Source: Salipaludibacillus agaradhaerens (GTDB lineage: Bacteria > Bacillota > Bacilli > Bacillales > Salisediminibacteriaceae). From it: 64,000 nucleotides of DNA. Positions 1 through 9,519 of the stretch are shown here, in pieces. A program made the translations under genes and the position numbers. Location: positions 3,250,869 through 3,314,868 of the forward strand of contig NZ_KV917378.1 of NCBI RefSeq assembly GCF_002019735.1, in the 5' to 3' direction. The notes under the pieces are model-generated. The model did no database searches and was not told where the DNA came from. It saw nothing but the letters and a program-made list of their open reading frames with translations. How positions within the stretch are numbered: position 1 is the stretch's first letter; each line of letters starts with the position of its first letter.

Positions 1-1
1 A

Positions 2-460
2 GTCATTGAGACATATAATATTGATTTTCAGGGGTGTATTTTATGCGATTTTTGCACTGAAGTATGTCCAACAGATGCCATCGTGATGACAGCGAGGTAT
101 GACAACTTAAGTGAATATAATCGCTCGGCTCATTTTAAGGACATGGATTGGCTTACGAACAATCATGTTTACGGAAATTATACAGAAGAGACAGATGAGC
201 CAAAAAAAGAGGAAAAACCGAAACCACATTCTGAAACTAGTAACCCAACTAAACGAAGTGCGAGTGATACCTCCTTAGATAAGGGAAATGAGAACCAAGA
301 GCTAGGGACAACACGCTCAAAGGACACAAAAACAGAGGGAATTGTAGAAAATCGTGAGGCTGTATCGACGCCCAAACCTAAAAAAACAAACTTAAGTAAA
401 GAAGAACCTTCTCATGGGGATCATTCCAAAGATGGGGCAGGAAGAGGTGACCACGTGTGA
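2..460 (+). CDS. nuoI: NADH-quinone oxidoreductase subunit I (C-terminal part)
   Basis: Peripheral-arm iron-sulfur subunit of complex I, cut by the left window edge. The reading frame is open from base 2 and shows the C-terminal 4Fe-4S motif CILCDFCTEVCP, which binds a cluster on the electron path to quinone. After the ferredoxin fold comes an unusual tail of about 100 residues rich in Lys, Glu, Ser and Thr, with no recognisable domain. Ordinary NuoI proteins end soon after the second cluster motif. The stop overlaps the GTG start of nuoJ, so the two genes are translationally linked. The identification is secure from the motif and the following nuoJKLMN order; the function of the tail is unknown. 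Confidence 0.93.
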   Translation, partial: VIETYNIDFQGCILCDFCTEVCPTDAIVMTARYDNLSEYNRSAHFKDMDWLTNNHVYGNYTEETDEPKKEEKPKPHSETSNPTKRSASDTSLDKGNENQELGTTRSKDTKTEGIVENREAVSTPKPKKTNLSKEEPSHGDHSKDGAGRGDHV

Positions 461-954
461 ATGGCCAAATGATATTCTTTACACTATTTGCTGTTATTGC
501 TATTTCAGGGGCTGTGTTAATGATAGCTTTGCAAAAAATTTCACACCGCATTGTGTCTATGGTATTTAGTTTTTTTGCTGTTGCAGGGCTCTATTTTCTT
601 TTAGGTGCTGAATTTATCGGTATTGTCCAGATCATGGTTTATGTAGGGGCAATCACCATTTTATTTGTGTTTGGGATGATGATGACAGAGCACCGCAATA
701 TTGGTTTTGGACCGGATCCCCATAAGTGGCAACGGGGGCTAAGCTTTGTGGGAGTTTTAACCTTACTCATTATCATGCTTTACGGCATCTTTAATATGGA
801 CCTTCCTAATACACCACAGCCATATATTGGCACGGTAGAAAGCATAGGTATTGAGCTTTATGGTCATTACTTTATCGCATTTCTCGGCTCAGCTTTTCTG
901 CTAACCGCAGCTCTCATTGGGGCTGTCGTCATTGCGAGAAAGGAGGCCGAATAA
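457..954 (+). CDS. nuoJ: NADH-quinone oxidoreductase subunit J
   Basis: Membrane subunit of complex I, 165 residues with five predicted hydrophobic segments, beginning [13 protein letters not shown]. The helix with the pi-bulge-like region typical of NuoJ lies near residues 50-75 ([18 protein letters not shown]). The GTG start at 457 is supported by a GAGGTGA ribosome binding site about ten bases upstream and by the overlap with the nuoI stop. It helps couple quinone reduction to proton movement in the membrane arm. It is followed at once by nuoK. Confidence 0.95.
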   Translation: MNGQMIFFTLFAVIAISGAVLMIALQKISHRIVSMVFSFFAVAGLYFLLGAEFIGIVQIMVYVGAITILFVFGMMMTEHRNIGFGPDPHKWQRGLSFVGVLTLLIIMLYGIFNMDLPNTPQPYIGTVESIGIELYGHYFIAFLGSAFLLTAALIGAVVIARKEAE

Positions 955-955
955 T

Positions 956-1264
956 ATGGTTCCTATCACACTATTTTTAGCACTTGCAGCCATTTTATTT
1001 TGCGTTGGATTATATGGCGTTTTAACGCGACGCCATCTTGTCATTGTTCTTGCTAGTATTGAACTGATGCTAAACTCAGTCAATATAAATTTGGTAGCTT
1101 TCTCAGCTATAGGGCCATTTGCGAACATATCTGGGCAAGTGTTTACTTTGTTTGTTATTACGGTTGCTGCGGCTGAAGCTGCTGTAGGACTTGCCATTCT
1201 CATTGCCCTGTATAGAAACCGTCACACAATTGATGTTATTAAGCATGATTTATTGCGGTGGTAA
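956..1264 (+). CDS. nuoK: NADH-quinone oxidoreductase subunit K
   Basis: Small complex I membrane subunit of 102 residues with three transmembrane helices. It is related to MnhC/MrpC, but its place between nuoJ and nuoL makes it NuoK. Conserved acidic residues in the second and third helices ([12 protein letters not shown] and [11 protein letters not shown]) are those used for proton translocation in the family. The ATG at 956 is chosen because AAGGAGG sits ten bases before it; the longer upstream reading runs inside nuoJ without a ribosome binding site. A gap of about 90 bases separates it from nuoL. Confidence 0.95.
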   Translation: MVPITLFLALAAILFCVGLYGVLTRRHLVIVLASIELMLNSVNINLVAFSAIGPFANISGQVFTLFVITVAAAEAAVGLAILIALYRNRHTIDVIKHDLLRW

Positions 1265-1353
1265 GCGAATAATTCTACTTACTAAACGTTTACTGACTTA
1301 CTAGTATAGCGTGCATATTCGTTTATAAAACTATGTAAAGAAAAGGTGATGAC

Positions 1354-3354
1354 ATGCTACAAAGTGCCTGGTTAATACCGGTTTTTCCACTTATCGCCTT
1401 CCTCATTTTGCTATTTGCTGGACGGCTACTTAAGGAAAAGTCGCCATATGTCGGGATAGCAGCTTTGGCTCTTTCATTTATCCTATCCGTAAGTGTTCTA
1501 ATCGAACGGATAGGCGGAGAAACTTATACGTATGTTGTAAACTGGTTAGCATTTGGTGACTCCTTTGTCACGATGGGATTTGAGGTTACCCCATTAAATG
1601 CTATGATGCTGATCATTGTCACTCTCGTCAGTCTAGTCGTGCATATTTTTTCAAAGGAATATATGCATGATGACAGTAGAATCCATATCTTTTATGCTTA
1701 TTTAGGTTTATTTTCTTTTTCAATGTTAGGTCTAGTTCTTGCTCCAAATATTTTACAGTTATTTATATTTTGGGAGTTAGTTGGCCTTTGCTCGTTCCTG
1801 CTTGTTGGATTCTGGTATTTTAAGCCTGAAGCTGCTGCGGCGGCAAAGAAAGCCTTTTTGACTACTAGAATAGGAGATGTTGGGCTTTTAATAGGTCTCG
1901 TTTTACTATTTAACGAGACCGGAAGTTTTGATTATAGCCGAATCTATAGCACGATTGAGAACGGTTTGATTAATGACACCATGCTGACTGTTACCGCCCT
2001 TCTAATTTTCATGGGGGCTGTTGGGAAATCAGCACAATTTCCACTTCATGTCTGGTTGCCAGATGCGATGGAAGGCCCTACTCCAGTCAGTGCCTTAATA
2101 CATGCGGCAACGATGGTAGCAGCGGGTGTTTACTTAGTAGCTGTTATGTATCCTCTTTTCTTAGCATCACCTACAGCCTTGACAGTAGTGGCGTATATCG
2201 GTGCTTTAACAGCTTTTCTAGCAGCTACCATGGCAATTGTGAAAACAGATATAAAACGAGTATTGGCCTACTCGACCATCAGTCAATTAGGATTTATGAT
2301 GCTAGCGTTAGGTACTGCTGGTTATGTGGCTGGCTTATTTCATCTAATGACGCATGCCTTCTTTAAAGCCTTACTTTTCCTTGGTGCAGGTAGTGTGATT
2401 TATGCGGTTCATCACCGACAAGATATTCGCCATATGGGTGGTTTGTGGCATAAGATGCGTCTGACGTCCATTACATTTTTGATCGGTGCTTTAGCTATTT
2501 CAGGTATATTTCCATTGGCTGGTTTCTGGAGTAAAGAAGAAATTCTGGCTTCTACCTTATTAAATGGAAATGGTCTTCTGTTTGGTTTAGCTCTCGTAAC
2601 CGCTTTTATGACAGCCTTTTATATGTTTCGCCTCTTTTTTAAAACATTTACAGGGGAGTACCGTGGCGGGGACCATGATGATTCAACAGCTAACGATCCA
2701 CTAGTTGACACGTATGATGCAGCTGACGTGGCAGAAGCTGATAATCCGCGTGATGATACCTCACAAAAAGATGTGACATCCTCCCCTGATGTAGGGCAAG
2801 AACATTATGAGGCGCCGAAGGAAAATTCACCACTCATGACGTACCCATTGATTATCCTTGCCCTTTTAGCTGTCGTGGCAGGTTTCGTCAATTTACCTGT
2901 ATTAGGGCACCCATTGGAAAACTTCCTTACGTCCGGTTTGAGTATAGGTGTTCAACCGCATGGGGAATTGTGGCTTGCTGCATTATCATTGTTAGTGGCT
3001 TTAGGAGGTATCGGCCTTGCGTGGGCGATCTATTATAAGGGTCTTATTGCTGAGACATTTTTTTCTAAAAAAGCTCCTTACCTTCATAAGCTTCTTTTAA
3101 ACAACTACTACTTAGACAAAATTTATGCCGCCACTGTGATTAAACCAATCGTTGGTTTAGGACGATTTTTATGGGAAGTGGATAAGATGGTTATTGATGG
3201 TCTCGTTAAGCTCGTAGGTTACTCATCAGTTGGGATCGGAAAGAGACTTGGACGTGGTCACAATGGCCAACTACAAACGTATGGACTAGTTTCTGTATTT
3301 GGTGGAATTATTATTATCGCGGCTGTCTTTTTGCTAAGGGGGTATATCGGATGA
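1354..3354 (+). CDS. nuoL: NADH-quinone oxidoreductase subunit L
   Basis: Antiporter-like membrane subunit of complex I, 666 residues, with the core motif region GPTPVSALIHAATMVAAGVY and the preceding FPLHVWLPDAMEGPTP characteristic of NuoL. A strongly acidic insert rich in Asp and Glu (about residues 435-490, beginning after YRGGDHDD) separates the core from the C-terminal lateral helix and final helix. This insert is much more acidic than in neutrophilic Bacillus proteins and may face the outside. The stop overlaps the nuoM start by four bases (ATGA). The order nuoK-L-M-N and the length exclude a stand-alone Mrp antiporter. Confidence 0.95.
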   Translation: MLQSAWLIPVFPLIAFLILLFAGRLLKEKSPYVGIAALALSFILSVSVLIERIGGETYTYVVNWLAFGDSFVTMGFEVTPLNAMMLIIVTLVSLVVHIFSKEYMHDDSRIHIFYAYLGLFSFSMLGLVLAPNILQLFIFWELVGLCSFLLVGFWYFKPEAAAAAKKAFLTTRIGDVGLLIGLVLLFNETGSFDYSRIYSTIENGLINDTMLTVTALLIFMGAVGKSAQFPLHVWLPDAMEGPTPVSALIHAATMVAAGVYLVAVMYPLFLASPTALTVVAYIGALTAFLAATMAIVKTDIKRVLAYSTISQLGFMMLALGTAGYVAGLFHLMTHAFFKALLFLGAGSVIYAVHHRQDIRHMGGLWHKMRLTSITFLIGALAISGIFPLAGFWSKEEILASTLLNGNGLLFGLALVTAFMTAFYMFRLFFKTFTGEYRGGDHDDSTANDPLVDTYDAADVAEADNPRDDTSQKDVTSSPDVGQEHYEAPKENSPLMTYPLIILALLAVVAGFVNLPVLGHPLENFLTSGLSIGVQPHGELWLAALSLLVALGGIGLAWAIYYKGLIAETFFSKKAPYLHKLLLNNYYLDKIYAATVIKPIVGLGRFLWEVDKMVIDGLVKLVGYSSVGIGKRLGRGHNGQLQTYGLVSVFGGIIIIAAVFLLRGYIG

Positions 3355-4886
3355 TAGGAAATAGCTTAACATGGCTCGTATTTGTACCTTTAGTGGGGAC
3401 GCTGCTAATCGTGATGATTCCTCGAGAGCAAGTCAATGTCATTCGCTCAATTGCTACAGGGACATCGGCAGCCGTACTTCTTTTCTCACTCTTCATTTTT
3501 GCAGGATTTGACAGAAGTACGTCTGATATACAGTATTACACCGTAACAGAATGGTTTAATATTGGTTTCTTACAAATTAATTTTGAAATTGGGCTTGATG
3601 GTTTATCTATGCCGCTCATACTTCTTACGACACTTGTAACAACGTTAGCCATTGTGGCCTCTTTTTCAATAAATGACCGGGTAAAAGAGTTTTATATTTG
3701 GATACTCATACTTTTAAGCGGCATGTTAGGGGTATTCGTAGCGCTTGATATGCTCCTTTTCTTCTTGTTTTTTGAATTGACACTCATACCAATGTTTTTC
3801 TTAATTGGTATTTGGGGAGGTAAATGGCGGGCATATGCTTCCTTTAAGTTTTTAGTCTATACGGGGCTTGGGAGTGCCGTCATGTTTATGACGTTTATCG
3901 CCATGTTTGTTAAAGGAGCAGAAGCCATGAACTACCAGGTGCTCTCGTTTAGCTTGCTGACGATGGCGGATATTTATGCAAATCCTTTAAATCCAGATGT
4001 ATTAACAGGGACAGTTAAAGGTGGCCTGTTTCTAGGGCTATTTATTGCATTCGCTATAAAATTGCCAGTCTTCCCATTTCACACATGGCTGCCAAATGCC
4101 CATGTGGAAGCACCTACTGCTGCAAGTATGATACTGGCAGGTGTGCTGTTAAAAATGGGAGGTTACGGATTATTGCGGGCAGGTTTCGGTGTATTACCTG
4201 ATCAAGCAGCTAGGTTTGCCACATTAATTGCCCTTCTCGGGGTCATTAATATAATATATGGGGCTTTATTAGCCCTTGTGCAAACCGATTTAAAATCTCT
4301 CGTGGCTTATTCGAGTATTAGTCATATGGGGATTGTCCTTTTAGGAATGGCCTCCTTTACAACAGCAGGGATGCAAGGGGCAATTTTTCAACTCGTGTCT
4401 CACGGTTTTATTTCAGCTCTTCTTTTCTTCATGGTGGGAGCCATCTATGAGCGGACTAAAACGCGTACTATTGCTGAATTAGGTGGGTTATCGAAATCGA
4501 TTCCCATATTAGCTGGTTTTATGCTGGCAGCTGCCATGGCATCGATAGGTCTTCCAGGCTTGTCTGGGTTTGTTAGTGAATTATTGGCCTTTATCGGTAT
4601 TTTTGGAGCATCTGAAGAATTAATTCCAGCTGCTGCTACTCTTGGGGTGATAGGAGCGATAGGCATTATTTTCACTGCTGGATATCTTTTGTGGGCTATG
4701 CAAAGGACGACTTTTGGACCAATGAAGGAAAAGTACGGTGAATTAATAGATGCAAAACCTATGGAATACATCCCAATGATCGGTTTGCTTGGTTTAAGCT
4801 TAGCCATTGGTGTTTATCCGCATCTCTTGAGTGATGTCATTAATATAACAGTCATCGACTTAGTGTCGCGAATAGGGGGGGGATGA
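3351..4886 (+). CDS. nuoM: NADH-quinone oxidoreductase subunit M
   Basis: Second antiporter-like proton-pumping subunit of complex I, 511 residues, almost entirely transmembrane. It shows the NuoM signature FHTWLPNAHVEAPTAAS near residue 245 and the conserved Glu in the early helix FFELTLIPMFFLIG. The start ATG overlaps the nuoL stop. The protein ends one base before the nuoN start, as in a compact operon. No interruption or unusual insertion is seen. Confidence 0.95.
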   Translation: MIGNSLTWLVFVPLVGTLLIVMIPREQVNVIRSIATGTSAAVLLFSLFIFAGFDRSTSDIQYYTVTEWFNIGFLQINFEIGLDGLSMPLILLTTLVTTLAIVASFSINDRVKEFYIWILILLSGMLGVFVALDMLLFFLFFELTLIPMFFLIGIWGGKWRAYASFKFLVYTGLGSAVMFMTFIAMFVKGAEAMNYQVLSFSLLTMADIYANPLNPDVLTGTVKGGLFLGLFIAFAIKLPVFPFHTWLPNAHVEAPTAASMILAGVLLKMGGYGLLRAGFGVLPDQAARFATLIALLGVINIIYGALLALVQTDLKSLVAYSSISHMGIVLLGMASFTTAGMQGAIFQLVSHGFISALLFFMVGAIYERTKTRTIAELGGLSKSIPILAGFMLAAAMASIGLPGLSGFVSELLAFIGIFGASEELIPAAATLGVIGAIGIIFTAGYLLWAMQRTTFGPMKEKYGELIDAKPMEYIPMIGLLGLSLAIGVYPHLLSDVINITVIDLVSRIGGG

Positions 4887-4887
4887 C

Positions 4888-6342
4888 ATGACTGTTTTTG
4901 ATACTAACTGGGCCTTACTAACACCAGAGATTGCGTTAGGCACACTGGCTCTACTTATATTTACAATTGATTTTATGACCGGAATTCATGGAAGGAAACC
5001 TTTTATTGGGCGTCTTTCAGTTTTAAGCTTAATTATCACAGGTGTTTTAGTTGTCATGACTAACCGAACGAGTGGATCAATTGCAGATGTTTTCATCATC
5101 GACCCATATGCGATGATATTTAAGCTTATTATTTTAAGCGGTGTCGTCGCTGTCATTCTCATTAGCATGAGTTATTTAGAGAAACATAAAGACGTTTATC
5201 AAGGTGAATATTACTCATTAATGTTGTTTTCCGCACTAGGTGGCATGCTCATGGTCTCATCGGCGGACCTTATTACGTTATTTATTGGTCTTGAGATAGT
5301 AAGCATCTCCTCCTATTGTTTGGCTGGGTTTAAAAAGCATCATCGTCATTCAAGTGAGGCGGCTATCAAGTACGTCATTCTAGGTGGAACAGCTTCAGCG
5401 TTTATTCTGTATGGCATGTCCTTTCTATATGGATTAACAGGATCAACAAGTTTAGTTGAGATCGGGGCATCGATGCCCCAGTTATTTCAAGATTACACTT
5501 TCATGATTTATTTAAGCTTTTTCTTCATGTTAGGTGGTTTTGGTTTTAAAATAGCCATGGTACCATTCCATATGTGGGCGCCAGATGTCTATGAAGGAGC
5601 ACCAACTCCTGTAACAGCTTTCTTGTCAGTCGTTTCAAAGCTAGCTGGCTTTGGACTCGTGTTGAGAGTACTAGTTACAGGCTTTGAAGGGATATATCAG
5701 GAATGGGCATTTATTATCGCAACGATGGCAGCCTTAACGATGATTACTGGTAACTTGATCGCACTGCCACAGCGGAATGTTAAGCGATTAATGGCTTATT
5801 CAGGAATTGCACAAGCAGGCTATATCCTTGTACCGATTGCAACGATCATTACGAATGTTGGGGTAAACGTATTAATGTTTTATAGTGTGGCCTATCTTTT
5901 CATGACAATCGGCGCCTTTGCCATTATTCTCCTTGTCACTGAAGATACTGGCTCTCATGACTTAAACAGTTTTGCCGGGCTGTTTAGTCGCTCTCCGTAT
6001 ATGGCAGTAGCGATGACTGTATTTCTTTTGTCACTTGCAGGAATGCCGTTAACAGCAGGATTTGTAGGTAAGGCTAATATTTTCATCCTTGCTATTTCAG
6101 GTGATATGCTCTGGCTGGCAGTTGTGATGATTGTGACCAGTGTTATCTCCTTTGTCTATTATTTTGGGATTATTAAACAAATGTTTATGGTGGAACCGAG
6201 AGCGAATGATAAAACATTGTCACCGAGTCTAGGGACAAAGGTAGTTGTGACAGTAGCATTTACATTCACATTAGTACTAGGCTTTTTACCAGGGTGGTTA
6301 ATGGACATATTTACAGCTTTTGACTGGATGCGTCTTTTATAA
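4888..6342 (+). CDS. nuoN: NADH-quinone oxidoreductase subunit N
   Basis: Third antiporter-like subunit of complex I and last gene of the nuo operon, 484 residues. The family motif is visible as MVPFHMWAPDVYEGAPTP around residue 225, and the helix-5 Glu as LITLFIGLEIVSISSY. The start ATG follows a purine-rich run (GGGGGG) at the end of nuoM. The nuoBCDHI part must lie to the left of the window. As in other Bacillaceae with complex I genes, the operon lies beside the ywzB-murA block. Confidence 0.95.
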   Translation: MTVFDTNWALLTPEIALGTLALLIFTIDFMTGIHGRKPFIGRLSVLSLIITGVLVVMTNRTSGSIADVFIIDPYAMIFKLIILSGVVAVILISMSYLEKHKDVYQGEYYSLMLFSALGGMLMVSSADLITLFIGLEIVSISSYCLAGFKKHHRHSSEAAIKYVILGGTASAFILYGMSFLYGLTGSTSLVEIGASMPQLFQDYTFMIYLSFFFMLGGFGFKIAMVPFHMWAPDVYEGAPTPVTAFLSVVSKLAGFGLVLRVLVTGFEGIYQEWAFIIATMAALTMITGNLIALPQRNVKRLMAYSGIAQAGYILVPIATIITNVGVNVLMFYSVAYLFMTIGAFAIILLVTEDTGSHDLNSFAGLFSRSPYMAVAMTVFLLSLAGMPLTAGFVGKANIFILAISGDMLWLAVVMIVTSVISFVYYFGIIKQMFMVEPRANDKTLSPSLGTKVVVTVAFTFTLVLGFLPGWLMDIFTAFDWMRLL

Positions 6343-6487
6343 GATCGAGGGAAATTGGCGTTGAAACCAATAAGTTCGACACTATCATTACTCGTGTCCG
6401 TGTCCAAATCACATGTTTTTTGTAAAGGAATTACAACATAAACATCTTTAGAATAGATAACTGTTTCTTAATTAATATGCATAAACA

Positions 6488-6525
6488 GAACCATGGTTGC
6501 TGTTATAGGATCATGGTTCAATTTA
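6488..6525 (+). terminator. Terminator-like hairpin after the nuo operon
   Basis: GAACCATG at 6488-6495 pairs with CATGGTTC at 6512-6519, followed by AATTTATTT. The 8-bp stem is perfect, but the loop is long (16 bases) and the U tract is interrupted, so this would be a weak terminator. Confidence 0.4.
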
Positions 6526-6528
6526 TTT

Positions 6529-6585
6529 ATCACAGATAACCGTCCATAAAACGCCTATTGATTGAAAATACGTTATATTAGACGT
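6529..6585 (+). repeat. Interspersed structured repeat, copy A (internally deleted)
   Basis: Short member of the dispersed family seen best at 25456, 31550 and 39550. It has the left end (ATCACAGATAACCGTCCATAAAACG) joined almost directly to the right-end motif TGATTGAAAATACGTTATAT, with the roughly 100-base middle missing. Confidence 0.6.
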
Positions 6586-7082
6586 CTCAACGTTGCCTGT
6601 TCATTTGATAAAAAATAGCGGCTTTTTTACATAGATGATTTATTTTTAGTATGTCCCAAAAGATAAAAAAAATGATACTAAATTCGTCAATAACGGTCAT
6701 AAAACGCTTAAAGATGCCGTATATAAGTGAAGATCGAAGGGTGTCAAAATGAAGCTATTCTTTAAATGAGAGCAAGAAAGACAACACTGTTAAGTTAAGC
6801 AAAATAAATAGGTTTGACAGGTTTTATAATGGTGAACTGTAAGAATAGGGGTCCAAACTTAGTCGTTAAAAAACTTCCCAATAATGGCACTTTTAAAAAT
6901 GATTCTTTTGACCTACTTCTTTTTACAAAGAAAGGGCAAAAAAATTGTGGCATTACCACATCTTTTCAGTTATTATTATCATTGTGCCTGTTTATTAAGT
7001 TTTTTCACTTATTCGTTCTTGGAAATACTTACAGGCAAACAATCTGGATTGACTTAGTTAGAAGGGCTTGGAGGACGAGGAA
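6586..7082 (+). other. Intergenic stretch without a supportable gene
   Basis: About 500 AT-rich bases between the nuo operon and ywzB. Only a 90-codon reading (6814-7086) is open. It lacks a convincing ribosome binding site, has no recognisable motif and overlaps the ywzB start. Nothing else is seen. Confidence 0.5.
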
Positions 7083-7322
7083 ATGATCGATTTACTACCG
7101 ATGGGACAGCAATCCTTATTTGGGATTATGATAAGTTTGATGGTGCTTACTATCGTTTGGTGGTCGATGCAGTCGTTTAAATTCGACTTGTTTCTCAAAA
7201 ATCCTGATGGTGTGAAAGCGAAAGTGTTGATGATTTTGGTGACAATAGCATTGACACACATTATCACACGCTTTTTACTGGATTACTTAGAATGGTCAAC
7301 AAATCTTAGATACCTTTTTTAA
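7083..7322 (+). CDS. ywzB: DUF1146 family membrane protein YwzB
   Basis: Small membrane protein of 79 residues with two hydrophobic helices and the family ending DYLEWSTNLRYLF. The role is unknown; the family is conserved in Bacillaceae between the ATP synthase/complex I genes and murA. The ATG at 7083 is chosen because GGAGG lies about eight bases before it; an in-frame TTG at 7068 sits upstream of that ribosome binding site. Synteny with ywmB-murA-spoIID supports the call. The gene order matches the Bacillus subtilis ywzB-ywmB-murAA neighbourhood. Confidence 0.85.
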   Translation: MIDLLPMGQQSLFGIMISLMVLTIVWWSMQSFKFDLFLKNPDGVKAKVLMILVTIALTHIITRFLLDYLEWSTNLRYLF

Positions 7323-7639
7323 TACTTATAACTAAGCGTATTATCCAGAAACAAGTCTATCTATTATTTCCAATCAAGAAACACCCAGCAGCTATTGTGT
7401 TACTAGCACATTAGCGGATACTTCCATGTATGGCACCACCGTTAAGGGTAACAATGCTATTAAGAGCATTCATTATGTCTAAGCGGTGAAAGATCTGACA
7501 TTCCCAGAATTAGGATCTGTAGTATAAGGCATACTGGTTCGGTTAAAACGTACTGACAAATCATGACACGAAATGACAAATTTTAGCTTTAAAAATAGTT
7601 ATTGAAATTAATACAGACACGACGTTCGACTTTAATACG

Positions 7640-7796
7640 TAAGATGATCTTGCCCGAGACTTTTTCATTGCAGTTATTACCCTTTTGTGCAAAAGACTCC
7701 GGCCTATCTTACAGGTAACCATAAATACATTAGGCGGTTTAGGTGTAAAGCCACTCTGCAATTGGCACAGGAATGGTTACTTATGAATATGAATGA
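7640..7796 (+). pseudogene. ywmB: Probable decayed ywmB
   Basis: No intact gene lies between ywzB and murA, where ywmB normally sits. Here one frame reads DFFIAV, then LQVTINTLGGLGVK. After a frameshift near 7760 it continues as IGTGMVTYEYE and a stop at 7794. This resembles the C-terminal end of YwmB, which in B. subtilis runs from LQIALR to GTPIVTTEY. The N-terminal half is not recognisable in 7323-7640. The assignment rests on synteny plus a short remembered similarity, so it is moderate. Confidence 0.5.
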
Positions 7797-7826
7797 AATA
7801 AACAATCTGACGCGGAGGGGAATACA

Positions 7827-9155
7827 TTGGAAAAAATCATCGTCCGCGGTGGCAGGCGCTTGAGCGGCACTGTCCGAGTTGAAGGAGCCAAAAACGCTGT
7901 TTTGCCAGTCATCGCTGCATCAATTTTAGCCAGCAAAGGTAAGAGTCACATATATGATGTACCAGCCTTAGCTGACGTATACACAATTAACGAAGTTTTA
8001 CGGAATCTTAATACAAATGTGGAATATGAAGAAAGTGGCCATATCGTCGTGGATGCTGAGAAGGACCTCGCTGTTGAAGCGCCATTTGAGTATGTAAGAA
8101 AAATGCGTGCCTCTTTTTTAGTCATGGGACCATTGTTAGCACGTGTAGGGCACGCCCGCATAGCACTTCCGGGAGGCTGTGCTATTGGTTCTCGACCGAT
8201 TGATCAGCACCTCAAAGGCTTTGAAGCCATGGGAGCAACAGTTGAAATTGGCAACGGCTTTATTGAGGCTAAGGTTGATGGACGTTTATATGGTAATAAA
8301 ATTTATTTAGACTTTCCAAGCGTAGGGGCTACAGAGAATATTATGATGGCTGCGACTACTGCTCTTGGAACTACTATTATTGAAAATGCAGCAGAAGAGC
8401 CAGAAATTGTCTGTTTGGCTAATTATTTAAATGCGATGGGTGCTAAAGTCCGTGGGGCCGGTACAGGGACGATTAAAATTGAAGGTGTGGATGAACTAAC
8501 AGGTGCAGACCACACGATCATTCCTGATAGAATTGAGGCAGGCACATTTATGGTTGCTGCAGCTATATCAGGCGGTAATGTGCTCATTGAGAATGTAATG
8601 ACGGAGCACTTACGTCCGCTTATTGCAAAAATGTCGGAAATGGGCGTTATCATTATAGAAGAAGATAATGGTGTACGTGTTATTGGGCCTGAAAAATTAA
8701 AAGCGGTAGATGTTAAAACGATGCCTCATCCTGGTTTCCCGACTGATATGCAATCGCAAATTATGGCATTAATGCTGAATGCTGAAGGAACAAGTGTTAT
8801 TACTGAAACAGTCTTCGAAAATCGATTTATGCATGTTGAGGAATTTCGCCGTATGAACGGTAATGTTAAAATTGAAGGCCGAGCAGCAATTATTAACGGT
8901 CCTATGAAGCTTCAAGGGGCTGAAGTGGCTTCTACTGATCTTCGTGCAGGGGCAGCTCTTGTACTTACTGGATTGGTGGCAGACGGCTATACACGAGTAA
9001 CTGAACTCCAACATATTGATCGAGGATATGTTGATTTTGCAGGAAAATTACGTTCGCTTGGTGCAGATATTGAGCGTATCACAGAAGAGCAAGTAGAGAT
9101 GGAAAACTTAGAAGCGCCAGCGCCGTTAAAGTTAGATCCTAATTTTGCTTCTTGA
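7827..9155 (+). CDS. murA: UDP-N-acetylglucosamine 1-carboxyvinyltransferase
   Basis: Cytoplasmic enzyme transferring enolpyruvate from PEP to UDP-GlcNAc, the first committed step of peptidoglycan synthesis and the target of fosfomycin. The protein has 442 residues. The N-terminal [11 protein letters not shown] holds the conserved Lys-Asn pair, and the catalytic loop Cys is residue 118 in [15 protein letters not shown]. The TTG start at 7827 has GGAGGGG six bases upstream and gives the standard N-terminus MEKIIVRGG. It corresponds to MurAA by position before spoIID. A strong terminator follows. Confidence 0.97.
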   Translation: MEKIIVRGGRRLSGTVRVEGAKNAVLPVIAASILASKGKSHIYDVPALADVYTINEVLRNLNTNVEYEESGHIVVDAEKDLAVEAPFEYVRKMRASFLVMGPLLARVGHARIALPGGCAIGSRPIDQHLKGFEAMGATVEIGNGFIEAKVDGRLYGNKIYLDFPSVGATENIMMAATTALGTTIIENAAEEPEIVCLANYLNAMGAKVRGAGTGTIKIEGVDELTGADHTIIPDRIEAGTFMVAAAISGGNVLIENVMTEHLRPLIAKMSEMGVIIIEEDNGVRVIGPEKLKAVDVKTMPHPGFPTDMQSQIMALMLNAEGTSVITETVFENRFMHVEEFRRMNGNVKIEGRAAIINGPMKLQGAEVASTDLRAGAALVLTGLVADGYTRVTELQHIDRGYVDFAGKLRSLGADIERITEEQVEMENLEAPAPLKLDPNFAS

Positions 9156-9187
9156 TCTTATAGTGCACTATTAAAAATCATAAGATG

Positions 9188-9233
9188 ACCCAAGCAGGTC
9201 TCCTTTTCCTAAAGGTGACTTGCTTGGGTTTTT
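9188..9233 (+). terminator. Rho-independent terminator after murA
   Basis: ACCCAAGCAGGTC (9188-9200) pairs with GACTTGCTTGGGT with one mismatch, followed by TTTTT. This separates murA transcription from spoIID. Confidence 0.85.
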
Positions 9234-9519
9234 AATCGTATAAAAACCTTTAAAGATCGAAATGCGTCTCCTCGGATAAAGGGACGGTTCTATAGATAGG
9301 AGGAGTTTTAAACAATGCGTTCATATGAGGATAAGGCCTTAATTGTCCTCTGGCATCTTGGTGGCACAATTAATAAAAGCTAAAACTATCAAATTTTATA
9401 AGGGATGTTCTAATCGATCCATAGAGTTCATAGACTAGGAATAAATAGGGGGGAGGATAAGAGCTAATGGATATTTTACATAGTGAAACTACTAAATTGA
9501 AGAACAGGAGGAAGAGTAG
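9234..9519 (+). other. Leader region of spoIID
   Basis: The spoIID promoter should lie here (sigma-E in B. subtilis), with CATAGACT near 9430 as a possible -10. Two tiny open frames with purine-rich leaders are seen: 22 codons from 9315 and 18 codons from 9467, the latter running into the spoIID start. Neither has recognisable similarity. Confidence 0.3.

Noticed and set aside
1354-6342. Mrp-type Na+/H+ antiporter operon
   Set aside because: The genes are preceded by nuoI, nuoJ and nuoK and have NuoL/M/N lengths and order; no mrpE, F or G genes are present.
6812-6834. TTGACA followed by TTATAAT
   Set aside because: The spacing between the boxes is only a few bases, too short for a sigma-A promoter.
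6814-7086. 90-codon open frame before ywzB
   Set aside because: No ribosome binding site, overlaps the ywzB start in another frame and has no recognisable domain.
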